Below, in pieces: positions 35,555-48,260 of a stretch of 64,000 nucleotides of DNA; the first letter of the stretch is position 1, and each line of letters starts with the position of its first letter. The notes below the pieces were generated by a model. That model worked only from the letters and a program-made list of their open reading frames with translations, was not told the origin of the DNA and did no database searches. Origin of the DNA: Parus major (lineage: Eukaryota > Chordata > Aves > Passeriformes > Paridae); assembly GCF_001522545.3 (NCBI RefSeq), contig NC_031771.1, positions 27,897,782 through 27,961,781 on the forward strand, given 5' to 3'. A program made the position numbers and the translations under genes.

Positions 35555-38500
35555 CTGCAATCAAACCCAAGAGAAGAGCACCAGTCAGAGGCTTAATGGA
35601 TCTGCTTTGACAAAGTGCTGTGCTTTACCAAGTTACATAGCTGGGAAAGTTTATAAGTGGATAGCTTGTTTCCAAAGTACAGTTTATCTAATAAGACAAA
35701 TGACAAGAGTCAAAAAGTACCTAATTATTCTTTAGCAGTGATTGTAAACAAACTCCCACTGCAGTTTGCCTACTTCTCACACTTACAGCCAGCATGCCAC
35801 TACACCTGTCCTTTGAAGATGTTCACTGAGTGACAGATGGGACTTTAGAAATAGAACAAAGGGTGATTTTAAAATAAAGCCCCATTTAATGGCATTTCCC
35901 AAAGCCCTCTAGAAATATGAAACATTTCACTTTCTGTCTTTCCTCGGAAACTTAGCCATAATCTTTGTCTTCTTCTCCTTCAATGCAAAATATTAACACA
36001 CCCCAGTACAAAGACAGCAAATATTCTTGCTCTCATCTATAGCTGAAAAACCCGATCAGTTGTGTTTAATACAGTAGTAAGAATTAGGTTTCTGGTTAAA
36101 CAATAATGAACAGAGTAATAACAACATCTGGCATAACTAAAATTATTTCTCCCTTATGAAAAGAAAAAAATGTTCCAAATGAAACAAAAAGTATTTAAAC
36201 GTTGAAATTGAGTCCTGAAAAAGTAATTTTCCACAATGCAAACTCAGTGGACAGAATTACTTAGTCAGACAACTCAAGCAAAGTGAGGCATCTGTTTTTG
36301 TTCACTCTACAATCTGTTTAAAAATTATGTATTTATTTATATTTTCAAAAAATAAAGGCAGGAAGGTAAGCCTAAGTAGGAAGCTGCTTCTGAAGTTTAG
36401 GATTTAGGCTTTTCTGTATGCAGACATTATCTCCACAGTACTGCACCAGAGCAATTCATCTGTATCATGAAAGGAAGATGAAGAAAAATTTGAACCTACT
36501 GCCGATTTAGGGGATGGAAAGGATAAGAATACGTGTTTATATAGATATTTATATTTAAAAATCTTCATACCACTTAGTGTCAAAATGGCGCTCTCTGTAC
36601 TGTAATGTGAAGTGTGAATATACTGTAATTTTTTCCATCAATGGTAGGTAGTCATTTACCTTTTCAAAATGATCAGGGAAATTGATAAGAAATGCAACAT
36701 TTATGCTGGAAAAGAAGATTTAATAAAACAATTCTTGCAACACTACTCACTCAGAAGAAGTTTTCAAAAATATATATTCCCGTGGTAGCTATATCCCATA
36801 CCAATAATAATATTTTATTTTCTGTCCTCTAAACGCTGTTAAATATGCAGTTTTGGTTTCAGCTAAATATGTGGTTGAAAGAGCAGAAAATGGGAGTAAC
36901 CACCATGGCCTTCCTATTTTTTGCTTCACGGCTTTCTCTCTCTACATCTTCAAGAAATGCAGCCACTAGAAGGATTTGTACTGCTTTTTAACTGGAAGTC
37001 TTGCAAAAATGTTACAAAACATAGATTAAGTGTTCTGCTACTGTTAATTTTATAATATTTTCATCTTGCTACTCATTTCCAATAGAGTTGGTGAAACAGT
37101 TGTTTCCCGTTCAGGATGAATGTGGTTTTCACAATATTAAAATATTTCTTTGCTCCATTGCCTGCATTAAAAATAGTAACATGTTGATCCATCTATTACA
37201 TTTTGATAATAAATCAACAGATTCTGGTCTATAATTTAAATAGTTGCTCTTAGCAAAATACGCTTCTTAGCAAGGCTTGGACCAGTGCTGTGACTCTGTA
37301 ATTCAGATGGTCAAAAAAATAAACATTCCAAAACTTTTCTTCCTGTTTTTCTCTACAGTGCTGTAACAGCCACATTTCTTGGTTTGCAGGTGCAGAGTTT
37401 TACTAATGTGAAAAACAAAATCAGTGGTAGAACTAATAAGTGAATTAAAAAAAAACCCAAAAGAAACTCCAACTATTTTGTTTCCAGCTCAAGAATTTAC
37501 TTCAGTGTCTTACTTCTGCTGGGATTTTTGTTGCCAGAGAAACAGGTGTATTCATTCAGAAGAAAATGTATTGATCTAGAATCTATTCCCATAATTACAA
37601 CTTATAACATGCACACTAAACAATACGTATGTAGCAAGTAATCCATCAGTTTATGGTATTCTGGATTCAATAAGCATTTCCTTAAGTCAAAATGTTGTGA
37701 GGATATGGTGAATGATTGCACTTAATGGTAACACAGAGTTGCCATCACTTCCTAGTCATTCTCACAGTGACCCAAAACAGAAAGGAAAAGTAATTGAAAC
37801 AGCAACATTATACAACTTTGAATGTTTTAAAATGAAGTCATTAGGATCTCAGGATTAAGAATGATTTTTCCAATAATCTTTAATGTTAGTCAATTTATGT
37901 GACAGTTAAAATGTACCAAAGATTAAAGACAATTGATATCATAAAGCTATAAATGCTGTATATTGAATTTGTGACATAATAGCCTTTATGAAATCTCAAT
38001 TCAATAAACTGTCCAAGATAAATGGTACTTCTAATTATACTTTACACTGTTTTTACTTGCTAGTGGATACTAATTATTTTATAATTTAAATCTTTTGGAA
38101 AGAACATCCAGGGCAGCATAAGTGGTACTCCTTCCAGTGACTAAAACTATATGTTGGAATTCTTTATATAAGATCTTTATATACAATTTACAATTTCACT
38201 TGACTTTCTCAAAGTTTGACATCTATAGGCAGAGTTTATACATGCAATAAGGTTTTACTCTCAGACCAGAAAGCAGAAATTACTTGAAATTAAAGCAAGA
38301 AATTGAAACTTGACTTCATTGATGGTACACACCTTTTAGAGCAAGCAAACGTGGAACTTCAGCATAACTCTGAAAAGTAACACCATAGCAGCAACTCAGA
38401 AATGCTGAAATGCTTCTTACCTGAAGCTTTCAGTCACTTTATAGTAAAGTCTATCACTCCTGCTGCAATTCAATGTGTATTTCTCTAGGCAGTCCTACTT

Positions 38501-40754
38501 GGGTGCCTCACCCCACCTGCACACCTGACGGTGTTCTCAAGGCACTCTCTGTGCAGAGCTATGATATCGGCATTCACTGGGTGTCAGGGAGAGATGCCAT
38601 TGCACAGCAGAAGGGGGGTGGGAAAGCCTCCCAGGAGGACCACTGATAATCTCTAGCTGTTTTATCGCTCAACATTGATGGAGATAATGATCTGATAATG
38701 AAGCAGCCATCTGTAAACTGGACATTTATCCTATAGATGGCATCACTTAATTTACTCAACAGAAATCTCTCATGTCTTCTCTAACAGGTCAGCTAAAAAC
38801 TAATCAACCTTTGATTAACATAGATTTATTTATCTGACAGGGGAGATACAAGCCAAGACCACTTTTGCTGTCCAAATACTGCAGCTATCCAAAATATCTT
38901 CCTTGATGGAAACCATTTTCTGGGAAGTGATGTTCTCCAAGCTCTGCTATAATAAATACTAATTGACAGTAAACACTTTTTCTGTCATAGCAACACATTC
39001 TCAACTCATACCAATGTTTTAGGTTTGAGATCACCTTTTTTATTTTTCTCCTGAACATGAATAATTTCTGTCAAGATAGAGTTGACAAATACATCAAGTT
39101 CTCTATGTGATTCCTCTAGTTTAAAAACAACAACTGTGGTTTGCTTCTGGAAACAATTTCTAATTACTTTAATAAGCATAAATATGCTTAGAACCAAGAC
39201 AGAGACAAACAGTTGCATATTTACTGCTAGTTAAAATGATTCAGCATGAAAATCAGAGCAGAAAATATTGAACTTCTGCTGGCCTGCACAACAGCCAAGA
39301 ATGACAATTAGTGTTGGATCAAACAGAAATTTCTTCAGGTTTGTTTACAATGTATTTCTGTACATGCACTTAGCTCTATCAAAACAAATAGCACACAGAA
39401 ATCCCCTAAATTGTTTACAAACATACAGGACAGGACAATAGGCAAAATTTAGGCAACAGTTAAAGATATGGGCTTGGAAAAAAGGATGGAAATTATACAG
39501 ACTAATGTCAAAAGACTATCTAGTCCAGAACATCCCACGTAACAGTGCCCCAGAAAAGATTTAGGGACTAAAATGTGTCTTATGGTGTTTACAATGTTAG
39601 TAATGCCCTATTAAGGAATCAAAACTACTCCATCTAGCCTCTTTTTCAAAGGGAAAAGAGTAGGACACTGTTGTAAGTGGAATAAGAAGCCAACCCTCAC
39701 AGAAGCAGCAGATCTGAACAAAAATTTCAATAAACAAATTTAAAATCATCAAGTTGAAGTTCAAGCCTAAAGTATGATTTAGTATGTAGCCTAACTTGAA
39801 GATTTATGATTAATTTCTTGTTCTGACACACATTTCTTTTGTTATCCTGAGCACAGTATTTAGGCCAAACCTTCATAATGTAAGGCATCTGAAAGTAGTA
39901 TCTCCTTGCTATGCCAGCATGACTGTGTATGTGGCTAAATAATAAACAAGAGGCAAACTTCTGAAAAAGAAGCATAGACCTGCAATAGCAAAGTCATCAC
40001 AACTGAAAGCACAGCAGCTGCTAACACAAATACAGTTTTCGATTGACTCTGGCACCAGGAATTTCACAGCATACGGGTTTGTATCACAGCCTTATCAAAT
40101 CTGTAAAATAAGCACAAAGGCAATTCCTTGATCTCACAAGTTCTGTGAGAGAATGAATACAACCAATTTTTTTAGATACTCATTACGGGTTTACCTGAAG
40201 AGCCCAGAAATGTGTTAGACAGATACCAGGTATAAAATTGGGTATGAGACTGGATGTTGTAACCTTTCCTGTTTGCCAGTATCTGTCTGTTCTTCCCTTG
40301 CACTGTACCTGCTCCAAGGCTAAATAATTCAGCACATAACAGCACTGATCTACAATCTACACAAGATCAGCTCTTAAGCACTATTATGATCTAAGAAAAC
40401 CCTTTATTTTGTTCTTGTTTCTCAGGATAAGAGTCTCAAGGTACTAACACTACCCTCTTCCAGTTAAAGGAGAGGCAAAAAATAGTAACATAATGCCGCC
40501 AGGAGTAAGGAATTTAATGTTTAATAATGCAAGCACTAAGACTGGAAAAACAAAAACAAGTGAGTCAAGTACTTGGCATGACAGGACACTTACAAGTACT
40601 GAATACTATGTCTAAAATAATTACCTCCCCACAAAAGAAATCCCCACTTTTTTTCCCTTTCTTGTCTTGAAGAAAATATTGTCAAGCAGTTTCTGAGTTA
40701 TGACCCATTCATCAGTTGGCACAGTTCAGAGAAGCTAATAAACATCAGTGTAGT

Positions 40755-40830
40755 TTAATCAAACTAGAAGGGACTCTATAAAAACCTCAAAGGAACCTAG
40801 TCTCCCCTGAAACCCAAGTAGGATCAGTCA
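40755..40830 (-). mobile_element. Possible CR1 3' tail fragment, inverted
   Basis: The plus strand reads aaactagaagggactctata, then acctcaaaggaacctagtct and cccctgaaacccaagtagga. This resembles the reverse complement of a CR1-family 3' end (ggaagggacctc, catctagtccaa, ccctgcccaag.aggat). Only this short tail is recognisable. The similarity was judged from memory and the boundaries are approximate. Confidence 0.4.
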
Positions 40831-41432
40831 TTTGAAAGAAATAACATATTTCTTTTAATGAAATATCCTCAGAGTTTGTTGGAGTTTTTTTTAATTATTA
40901 TATAGGAACACTCCAAGTCCTGCTTAGATTTAAAGATATGCTTTTGAAACTTATAGTACATGCACATTCTTGTAGCATGCACAATAAAGAGCCTGTTTTC
41001 TTCATTTACAATCACAGGTAACCCTCCTAGAAGCATCATTAGAAGCTATGAGAGAAAGCAGATATCCAACTCCTTCCAGTTTGCCCTGAGGACACAAATT
41101 TCTCTCCATAACAATGGCTCTTTGTTTTCTCCCACAAGTACACGCCAGCAATAGGTGTGAAAAGCCTCCAGGAATGCTGACCTAGCTGAAAAGGCACACA
41201 CTTTTACTTGCTTGCATCTATGCAGTACAAAAGAAAAAGCACTTGTCAAAGTCTTCAAAGTCTCTCATTTTATGAAGACACTTTCTCTGTGCAACATTAA
41301 TGAGCACTGCTAAGAAAGTGTTAATCCTTCCTGTTCAAGTTGCAAGGCAGAAGGAAGTGAGATGATCTGTAGCTGGGCCTGTGTGCAAACACTGGAGAAG
41401 TCAAGTTCCAGGATCTTCTTCTTACGCCTCAA

Positions 41433-41496
41433 GTAAAAAAACAGGGAAAAAAAAACAAAAAAAAACCAAAAAAAAAAAAGGAAAAAAAGAAAGAAG
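41433..41496. repeat. A-rich low-complexity tract
   Basis: About 60 bases of A broken only by single C or G residues and short CC or GG pairs, in intron 3. It produces a phenylalanine-rich shadow frame on the minus strand. Confidence 0.93.
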
Positions 41497-43908
41497 CCAC
41501 AGAGGCAGATAATCAATTTAGGCTGCCAAAACCAGGAATAAGGCAAGAATGTTTATTGCACATGGCAGAGAAGGAAGTCAGGAAGGCTGCCACAGCTCCC
41601 ATCCATTGCAGCACTTTTTACTGCTTTAGATGAAGTTACTATCACAGCAGCAAGGATGGCTACATGGGAGGCACATCACCCTGGGGCTCTGAGCCATAGG
41701 TTTGGTGAAATAAGCTCCAGCAGCACTGAATTAAACAGCCCACTCTTTCAGCTGGCCTCGCTTCAGGGATGCAGCCTCTGCCAGTCAAATGACACACAGA
41801 TAGAGGGGTACCAGCCCTCCTCAATTTAATGCTTCTGCAAATGAGAACCAAACTGCAGGAGGACAGCACCCTCTTTCTTGGGCCTTCAGCTCTCTGCCTT
41901 CCACAGGCTCCCTAAATTCTCTGTTCCTAGAGTGTGCTGCAGCCTCTTATCAAAAGCTTGTTTAGGCTCTCCTTGTGTGTGTGCAGGGTTTTCCTTTCAT
42001 TTCACTGAGAACCTCACTTGCTGATGAGTATCCATGCATGCCCTTGCACCAATTTACATCTTAAAGCCAGAGATGTCTTTCCAAGCTCTACATCCATATT
42101 TTGGTAACTGCATTTTGAGGATTGCCTTCTGAATAATAGGTAAACTCTACTCTCCATTATCACCAACAGGAGAAAGATCCCAGCGATCACAAGGGAAAAT
42201 GAAAACATTTGCGCCTTTCTGGTTTTGCTGTCACAGGTGAAAATAAAAGAATAAAGACATGCAAAAGTCTTTAGCATTGGATGCTAGCATTGGATAACAT
42301 AGCTTAACTAACATCATAACATTTCCTCAGGCTAAACGTGAGATAAAATGCTTTTTGAAAATGTTTAAATATTCCCCTAAAGAGAGTTTCTGTGCAGTTC
42401 ACAGAGAAGGCCTGGAATTCTAATTGGGCTGGAAACAACTGCAAGATGCTCCCAAGGAAGCATGGAAATAGCACAGGATGTCACTAATCATCAGCATTCC
42501 TCTGGCAAATTGCAGCTTTTTGCTTGAAGTCTATGCACACTGACACCTTTTGAAATAGACAGTATAGGTGTGAGAGACACTCTGTGAAGACAGAGCTGAC
42601 ACAGTTAGAGCTAAGCTCATTAATTCTCAGATGATGCCATCAATAGGAATAATCTCTGGAAGCTATTTTCAAAAAACTTTAGTGATTGGTCACTCATCAT
42701 AAATATCTATAATCATGTATGTGTACATAAATAGTTGTGTTTATATATGCATAAAATACACTGTGGTTTTTTTTTTCTGTGATTGCATGTATCAGTAATA
42801 AATCACAGTAATTCATTTTAAAGGCAAAAAGAAGAAAACTGATGCTCAGAACTGTATTGTATGTGAGATCTTATTATCAATACACTCCATCATGATAGTT
42901 TAGAGGTTTCCATTCCTAAGAAATATATACACAGACACAACTATCTTGGATGCAGATGCAGGTTATTCATTTTTTCAGTGCATCTGGTAAGTCTCACTGA
43001 AGCAGCATGTGCTACTTTATGAGTATTTCATTAAGCACTACCAAATTACCTTCCTCTCCTTTACTGGAAGTATTTGTTTTTTTTACAAAATGACCCAGTG
43101 ATTCATGTATTCTTTTTGGTAAGAACTTTCATTCACTGATTTATTCTTCCAGCTGATTAAGGAAAGAAGAATTGTATAAACAACTCTTCTTGATCAAGCA
43201 AAGCTGTGTTGCCAGCATCTTTGGCAACTGCAGAGATCTCAAGCCATGAATCATGTAACCCCTGCAAACATCAGAATCCAGAAAGCTTGCAGATTTAATC
43301 AGATAATTGCAAGGGAAGTCAAATTCTGATGCCATTTTTCTACCTTTCTAATAGGTTTTTAATTGTATTTGCTTGCACTCGGAATTTGTGGACATGGTAG
43401 TGAATAGGATTCCAGATAGAAGACTCAAACAAATGTAAGACATCTCATGACTTGGTCACATTTTGACTCAGTAGGCAAAGACCCAGCCTGACTATTCTGA
43501 AACCAGGACCTGATGAAGTCGAAATTCACTGAGTTGAACAAAAAACATTTAAAAGCAAACACTTAGCCTGTGATAACAGTATAGAACAAGTTATGGCATA
43601 GATTATGTCCAAGACAAGAAACTTCAAAGTCAAGTCAGTATGTCAGTAATGTCATTAACTCAGTAATCTTGAGTTACTTCCTGAAATAATTTGTCTTTTT
43701 TAATAATTTTCAAATTACTGTAGATACACAATCTATATGTTTATTATCCCAGAGTCTGGGTTCCTATTAAATGTGGCAGAGTATCATTTAAACCATAACT
43801 ACTTCCAAAATCTTAATTTTAGTGAGCACTCTCTTTTGATACATTTCTCTCTTCTAAATGAGACTTTAAAACAAAATTTAGAGTGAGCTCTCCCCACACC
43901 ATATAACT

Positions 43909-43930
43909 ATATATATATATATATATATAT
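43909..43930. repeat. (AT)n microsatellite
   Basis: Eleven AT units in PDGFC intron 3. Confidence 0.95.
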
Positions 43931-46900
43931 GCCATAAGAAAAAGTCTACCCTTTGTATCCTAGTAACGACTGCTAAATATTTTGATTTCTGAACTTCAGA
44001 GTAACTTTCATTATAACATTTTCAAACCAAATTTATGATATGCATTTAAAATTGGCTGTTCTTGTCTCATGCATGGGCACATGGGAGGGCTATACCTGCA
44101 ACTTCAAAAAGCTATAGCCCATAGATAATGCTATGTCTTGGACAATTTAAATTCTTAATAAAAATATTTAGTCTAATTCAGACCATGGGCAATATTAACT
44201 TCTATATACAGATTTTAAAGGGTATAAAGTGTGTTTGTGTGTATATACAGATAAAATACCTGCTGAAAATGACTGAAAGTAGACTGTGTATAGGCAAAAT
44301 GAAGTACCAAAATAATTTACTGAAGTCCAGTTTTTCTCATCACAATCTCACAAAATCTTTCTTTGGAGCAAGATCTTGTCATGTGCTTGCAGCAAGGTGC
44401 TAAAACAGGCAAATCCTCCAGTGTCTAAAAATCATAACCTTCATGTCTGATAGCATTTCCATTTTAATATTCACAGAACTGTCCTAAACAAATTAGCAGC
44501 TGCAGTGAATCCTTACAAGGTGTGGAACGTGTGAGGGTACATGCAGGACAGGTGGTCAGCTATTCACATCTCATGGGACTGCTGCTGATTGCTGCAGATT
44601 AAGCTTTGGAAACGGAAAATATTTTCCCAGGTAATAACTCCGTCCTCCCTGTCTTAGTGCCTTCCTTTCAACTCTCCCTTATTAAATACTCATCACAGTA
44701 TTTAAGGACATTTAAAGTTTATTCCCTGCTTAATCTAGCTCATTGTTAAGAGGTCATTGCAGTCTTGTACCCATTTGCAGGGCAAAACTCTATTGGCTAT
44801 TTGCTGACTTTCCCAAAAAATGTAGCATTTTCTCCTCATATAGCTCCCACTGAGGAGTAGGAACTCTACAGAGTTAAAGTCAAACTCTACAGAGACCCTT
44901 CTAAAACCACACCAATATTTCATTGCTTGATGACTTTCTGAATATACCCACAATTACATTTTTATGTTTCAACCCTAAGCTCTTAAGGGAGCTTCCTTTT
45001 TGTTTTGTGCTTGAACTGTCCTTGTGATTAAAGCGATAGGGTATTTAGTGACTGTTTTAAATAGTAGTGACATCATTTGCACTAAAATATTCCTTCATGG
45101 ACATTCAAATGCATGAGTTGACAGCTAAATAAGAAGTGTTTTTTTCAAATGCTGCTATAAATAAACCCTTTACCTTCATTCTGTAAATATAAAGTTAAAT
45201 GTAATTTTCTAGGTTGTCCTATCTTGATGAATGTTGTATTATACCTACAATTCCCTTCTAGAAGGGAAACTTTATAAAGATTTATATATCAAATACCGGG
45301 AGCAAGAAAGAGAATATCTCTTCTCAATATTTCTAATGATATATTTTTAGTCTTTTTAGAGTTTATATTTATTGTACAGAGACCCTGGATCCAAGGTTTA
45401 GCTGAATTTTAGCAGAATAGGATTCTACCACAGCTTAGGATCTTCCCCTGAAACTTTGATACTATGCAAGTCCAGTATACATACCTGAAGGCTGAATTGT
45501 AGAACACCTTTTCCTTCAGTCAGGAGAACAGGACAACCTGAGTTTTGCTTACAATATGAAATTATCATCAAAAAGGAGGAATAACATTGTAGCTGAGCTG
45601 ACAGCAAATAAAGTGGCCAAATGAATCAATGCAAAAAGAGATTCCTGCAATCAGATGGCAGGGGACATGTAGATGTAATCTACATCTGATCTGTTTGCAC
45701 ACATCTTACTGCAAATAGGGTTACTGTGACTGTTAATCACTGCATGTATAGACACACCTAAAATTCAAGCAGGGAAAAGCTGTGTCTGCTATATTTATGA
45801 CTTACAGAAGTCTTTCTTTTATATTCTGTACACAATGCTCTAGTTCTTAATTGACTGACAGCAGCTGACAAGGAATAAACAGTCAACATAAGTGCAGCTG
45901 TTCCGAACAGAAGTTTTTGTACACTCTTCCATATGATATGGCCGGCCATATATTAAAGGACACCATGTCTGCAAACTTTTTTTTAAATTACTCATTTTAC
46001 TCAAAACACATACAACAGCTTAATCAAATTAAACAACAGTGTTTGGAGTCGGTGAATGAACCAGTCTTTAAGTTCCCTCTAGGAACTTCCCCACTGGAAA
46101 TGGGTAGGTGATCTAAAGAAAATGTTTACTTATCCCAGTATGCTCCCAGGAGGTTCATCAAACATTAGATGGAATTGAAGGAATCAAACATTAAAGGAAT
46201 GACCGTTTGTTACAACTGGAAAGTGTATTTGTGAATGTACAATGAAAATTACTTCTACAGTGAACGCTAATTTGACCCTTCAGTACACATGTTAAATTGC
46301 ATTCCACAACAGCTTTCTTTTCATTTCATATCACAATAAAATGAACACACCCAACATTCCTGTACAGCAGACATTGCAAATCAGAGCTTGTCCTGCCTTA
46401 AGGTAAAAAAAGTCCTTGAACAAAGCATTACTTTGCAGAGAAAGAACCTCATCTCTATCTCAGTATACCCATTCTTAGTGACATCAGGCATTTCATGTTA
46501 CTTCATTATACTTTGATATTTAATAAAAAGTATTTTGAAGTTCCTTGCATTTAGGAGTAAAATATTAAAAGAATAAATGCAAATTCATAAGTAGAGTCTG
46601 AAGCAGAATAAACGGTGTTACAGAGAAGACCAAAACCTGCATAAGAGAGGATGGGATCCATTCAGATATTTTCAGAACAACATAAAAACATATATCAAGC
46701 TGCTAGAGAGGTCTCAGTTGAAATACAGTGTTCAGATTTATCTCCAGCACTTGTGAGACACAGGCAGAGAGAAACAGGATATTCACATGAAAGAGCAAGA
46801 TGAAAACAAAACCAATAAAAGATTAAGTGATACAACTTTCTTTCATCTTGACAAGACCAGGCTGACAGGAGACAACAAACATGCAAAAGAGCATCAGATG

Positions 46901-46989
46901 ATCAGCTGTTCCCTAGTCCATCAATGGCAAGAATTATTTATGTTAAGTGCTTGAAAAAAAATTTTACACAATGTAAAAGTGTGCAACAG

Positions 46990-47100
46990 ATGATATGGGG
47001 AATCTCTGAAATCTTCATCCCTGCTTGGAGCAGGACAATTGCTCAGAAAAGGTCCAGTCCCACTGAGTTCCCTTCCAGCCTTGCATCTCTGTGACTGTCT
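46990..47100 (+). mobile_element. CR1 3' tail fragment
   Basis: The sequence ccctgcttggagcaggacaa, then ggtccagtcccactgagttc and ccttccagccttgcatctct, follows the CR1 3' terminus (ccctgctttgagcaggggg, ttggactagatgacctccagaggtc, ccttccaacctcaaccattctgtgattc). The fragment is about 100 bases, in plus orientation inside PDGFC intron 3, and therefore antisense to the gene. Confidence 0.6.
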
Positions 47101-47954
47101 TGCAAAACATCTACCTGGTAACCTTCATCTTTCTAGAAGATCTGTAAAGTTATGCTGAGGGACATGCTGAATTTTAGAAAAAAATTAATGCTAAATAATT
47201 TTAAAATCTTTTTTCATTAACTATGCCAGAAGCTCTCCTGAATACATAACCAAATACTTTTTTTCCTCAGTAACTCTTCATCCATTTGAACATTTTAACC
47301 CTTTGGATTTAGTAAACTAATGGTACCTATAAAAATAAATAACTGCATACCAGTATAACTAAATATAGAATAACTGGTAGAAAAATACTTTTTTTTTTTT
47401 TTAGCTGAATGTCAAACCACAAGCCCTCAATTAAAATGAAAATGAAACTACTCCAATTTTGGACTTTAATTTAGCTACTTTCTCTTGAAGAAAATTAGGG
47501 AGTCACAGGCTTTTTAATAAAAGTTGTTTCCTTGGGAATAGCAGAAGCTCCTTTGGCAGTATCATTTACAATTCCTTTGAAACCTCAAAATAGTATGTAA
47601 TATAACACACTTGAGAAGATAGTTTTAGTATCAGCTATAAAACAAAAGTAGATGCATTTCTGCCATGCTCTACTTTTTCAAAGCTATTTAAAATTGATCC
47701 TTCAAAGATGGTTTGAAAGCAGAATGCTTCATTCTATTTCTATTAGTCTCCCATGAAATTTGGTGCTGCTTACAGCATGAACAAATCCATTAAAATAGAA
47801 CAGGGAATTTTAAGGCACCACTATAATCAACTGCCTCAACCTGATTTTTGGTGTTATTAAAAATGAAATAAATCTTTGAAACAGTCTAATTGCTTTCACT
47901 ATAATGAATAAATATACGTTTTCCTTTGTATATGCAATTCCTTTTCAGCCCTTT

Positions 47955-48260
47955 CCTTGACAAAAAAAGAAGGAAAGAAGGCATCTGCCGAGTAATAAAC
48001 CCACAGTATCAATAAATCCAGTATTTTTTAGAGAAAATATCATTCTCCTGATGATTGCTAGTTAATCAGTTGTCTTCCATTAAGCCTGAAATTATCTTCA
48101 GCTATAACAATGTCACTGTCCACAGATGTGACCAAATTCCCTAATAATATCTAATTAATTTCATGGTCAACTAGATGAAGTATCCTGACATAGATAGAGA
48201 GATAATTATATCCATTTGGGCTTGCTAACATAGTATGGGTGTGGTTACTCTTTCTAACAG
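47955..48260. promoter_or_regulatory. Candidate intronic regulatory stretch
   Basis: AT-rich, non-repetitive sequence with several homeodomain-type TAAT cores close together (gttaatcag, aataatatctaattaattt, gagataattatatcc). The density and absence of repeat signatures resemble vertebrate conserved non-coding elements. This is pattern-based only, since conservation cannot be seen from one sequence. Confidence 0.2.
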
